Shown: positions 63,759-64,000 of the stretch, one piece after another
How positions within the stretch are numbered: the stretch's first letter is position 1
Layout: the number at the start of each line of letters is the position of its first letter
NCBI GenBank assembly: GCA_964608915.1
Contig: CAZSQA010000013.1
Coordinates: 73,936-137,935, forward strand
Origin: QWQI01 sp964608915
GTDB taxonomy: Bacteria; Planctomycetota; Planctomycetia; Isosphaerales; Isosphaeraceae
Reading direction: 5' to 3'
DNA: 64,000 bases
The notes under the pieces: generated by a model
Seen by the model: the letters and a program-made list of their open reading frames with translations, nothing else
Told to the model about the DNA's origin: nothing
The model's database searches: none
Position numbers and translations under genes: made by a program

Positions 63759-63876
63759 CTTACATCGCCTTCCGTTCGAAATTATCGTTGCTCACGTCGT
63801 CTCTCCATGAGCGTACGCATATCGTAGATCTCCTTGTCCGATTTTTCCAGCCCAAGTTGCAGGCCAGAAAAGGCAG

Positions 63877-63952
63877 AAAAGGGGTCAGTTCTCTTTTTTC
63901 AGAGCATGCTTGCCCGGGCGGTTCATGAACTGGCCAGAAAAGAGACCTGACC
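63877..63952. repeat. Palindromic element related in style to the 47.9 kb repeats
   Basis: An inverted repeat of 15 bases with one mismatch (63883-63897 with 63938-63952) starts with AAAAGGGGTC and a CTCTTTTTT run and encloses about 40 bases. It shares the AAAAGGGG start, T-run and T-flanked centre style with the two repeats near 48 kb, but the sequence differs. It lies upstream of pckA (read on the minus strand) and near the window edge. Confidence 0.6.
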
Positions 63953-64000
63953 GGCTCTGTAGAAAACCCGATTCCCCTCTACAGAATCATGATGTTGTGT

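Overview
The window is a GC-rich chromosomal segment that reads as Planctomycetota, probably close to Gemmataceae or Isosphaeraceae (the family is inference). Supporting traits are a secreted beta-helix protein with an N-terminal LE-x-LDER-x-LL motif, a FlgI-type protein fused to HEAT repeats with no flagellar genes nearby, a CRTAC1/UnbV-type giant TPR/VCBS protein, an HTH-receiver fusion, WD40 and kelch propellers, and an LptE/BamD-like outer-membrane set. I support about 45 protein genes. I saw no rRNA, tRNA, CRISPR array or intact insertion sequence.

0-10.5 kb: the C-terminal end of an aldo/keto reductase, the FlgI-HEAT protein, an HTH-receiver regulator, a GT39-type membrane glycosyltransferase, moaC, a polyprenyl diphosphate synthase, an XRE regulator, a short secretin-like exported protein and an orphan gene in an atypical, AT-richer stretch.

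10.6-20.5 kb (all minus strand): a compact housekeeping block transcribed purA - uppS - cdsA - phoH - pgpH-like HD hydrolase - ybeY - recO - BamD-like lipoprotein - lptE. It joins purine, lipid-carrier and phospholipid synthesis to RNA/DNA maintenance and outer-membrane assembly, with gaps of only 2-5 bases inside the ybeY-recO and bamD-lptE pairs.

20.8-35.3 kb: a nitrilase-family amidohydrolase, the 1317-residue TPR/VCBS/UnbV protein, a membrane protein, a translationally coupled ABC set (ATPase, permease fused to a CPBP protease, metal-dependent amidohydrolase), a HEAT lipoprotein and an M28 peptidase of the glutamate carboxypeptidase II type.

35.6-47.9 kb: the beta-helix surface protein, a duplicated membrane domain fused to a spermidine-synthase domain, a TlpA-like thioredoxin, a small membrane protein, lspA, an unknown protein and mfd.

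47.9-50.3 kb: an accessory island. It holds two copies of a long palindromic repeat bracketing a broken transposase, two AT-richer genes for secreted proteins of unknown function, and a structured non-coding stretch. A related palindrome lies at 63.9 kb.

50.3-64 kb: a YebC-family protein, an Ldh-family dehydrogenase, a neutral-ceramidase-like protein next to two exported kelch propellers, pyrF, a SpoIIE-like phosphatase that appears to have lost metal-binding residues, a DapA-family lyase, a membrane-anchored 14-unit WD40 protein and pckA.

No single stretch is a clear new multi-gene system. The best leads are the palindromic repeat family, the degenerate phosphatase, the ABC-permease/CPBP fusion and the FlgI-HEAT plus mini-secretin pair.
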